Shown here in pieces: positions 31,693-32,152 of a stretch of DNA of 32,152 bases (position 1 is its first letter; each line of letters starts with the position of its first letter). The notes under the pieces are model-generated. The model was not told where the DNA came from. It did not search any database and saw only the letters and a list, made by a program, of their open reading frames with translations. Source of the DNA: Myxococcaceae bacterium. Its GTDB lineage: Bacteria; Myxococcota; Myxococcia; Myxococcales; Myxococcaceae. The stretch is from NCBI GenBank assembly GCA_019694595.1, contig JAIBBQ010000060.1, positions 1-32,152 on the forward strand, in the 5' to 3' direction. The position numbers and the translations under genes are program-made.

Positions 31693-32152
31693 GTGAGCGG
31701 GCAACCCTCGGTGCTGCAGGTCGTGATCCTGCGCGACGGGCTCCTGGTGGGCACGGAGGTCTTCGTGCCGGGCCAGTACACCCTCGGCAGCGACCCCGCG
31801 TGCGAGCTCAAGCTCGACGACGGCAGTGTCGGCGCCAAGCACGCCAAGCTCTACTTCCAGAACGGCAAGGCGGCCATCCAGGACCTGGGGGCCCCCACCG
31901 GCGTCTTCGTCAACGGTCACCGCGTCACCGCCTGCGAGGTCCGCCCGGTCGACGAGATCGCCATCGGGCCGTTCTCTCTCAAGACGCGCGTCATCCAGCA
32001 GAAGGCTGCGCAGAACGCGCCGCCGCCCGAGGTCGCCGCGCTCCTCGGCGCGCCGGGCGAGGCGCCCGGCCAGGCGCGCCCGCCGCCGCAGGGCCGCGCC
32101 CCCGTGCCTTCCACCGTGGTCTCGGCCCGCCGCCTGGCCGCGGTGGCCCAGC
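31693..32152 (+). CDS. FHA-domain protein, N-terminal part (cut by window end)
   Basis: GTG 31693 opens a frame that runs off the window after 153 codons. Residues about 7-98 form a forkhead-associated beta-sandwich: YTLGSDPACELKLDDGSVG, KHAKLYF, DLGAPTGVFVNGHRV and PVDEIAIGPFSLKTRV. The structural Gly, His and Asn are kept, but the pThr-contacting Arg after Gly is Ser (LGS) and the Ser-Arg of SRxH is Gly-Ala-Lys (GAKH), so phosphothreonine binding is doubtful. A Pro/Ala/Gln-rich linker starts near residue 105. It may be a GltG/NfsG/AgmX-like gliding or spore-coat protein, but the diagnostic C-terminus is outside the window. Confidence 0.8.
   Translation, partial: MSGQPSVLQVVILRDGLLVGTEVFVPGQYTLGSDPACELKLDDGSVGAKHAKLYFQNGKAAIQDLGAPTGVFVNGHRVTACEVRPVDEIAIGPFSLKTRVIQQKAAQNAPPPEVAALLGAPGEAPGQARPPPQGRAPVPSTVVSARRLAAVAQ

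Overview
The window is a very GC-rich bacterial chromosome segment in which almost every gene uses G/C at third codon positions. It most resembles Myxococcota: a Ser/Thr kinase of the myxobacterial Pkn type, many short-signal lipoproteins, thrombospondin type 3 (TSP3) calcium loops, a MYXO-CTERM-like anchor and an FHA protein of the kind seen beside gliding or spore-coat machinery. No tRNA, rRNA, CRISPR array or intact transposase was seen.

Layout. 1-4924 (+): the 3' part of ftsK, an RlmL-type rRNA methyltransferase and a membrane Ser/Thr kinase. 4921-5207: two nearly identical 138-bp structured repeats between convergent genes. 5215-7352 (-): galU, an envelope protein and a small alarmone-hydrolase-like HD protein, all translationally coupled. 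7436-11529: a beta-barrel-like protein, two coupled lipoproteins, a GATase-like/SH3 protein and a small helical protein. 11530-12000: an AT-richer gap and a decayed second copy of the small helical gene. 12094-16267 (+): a tight run encoding a gluconate-dehydrogenase subunit-3-like lipoprotein, a GMC flavoprotein, a degenerate LytM (M23) lipoprotein, a TlpA-like thioredoxin and a small membrane protein. 16274-17210: two divergent lipoprotein genes whose 5' ends overlap. 17257-19200 (+): a secreted S9 peptidase.

19238-28393 (-) is the most distinctive part. It holds three paralogous lipoproteins with a von Willebrand factor A (VWA) domain, a string of TSP3-type Asp-rich calcium loops and a shared C-terminal box; a lipoprotein with repeated PPC-like beta-sandwich modules; and a TSP3 protein with a MYXO-CTERM-like C-terminus. 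Two VWA genes and the PPC gene form a tightly coupled operon. One of the three VWA domains has lost its metal-binding MIDAS motif. I infer a calcium-dependent cell-surface adhesion or recognition assembly; its function is not shown by the sequence.

28456-32152: a DUF1636-like Cys protein, a lipoprotein fusing IPT/TIG, beta-propeller and di-haem peroxidase (MauG/CCP) parts, then (+) a small exported protein and the start of an FHA-domain gene cut by the window end. Function calls rest on motifs read by eye; no database search was run.
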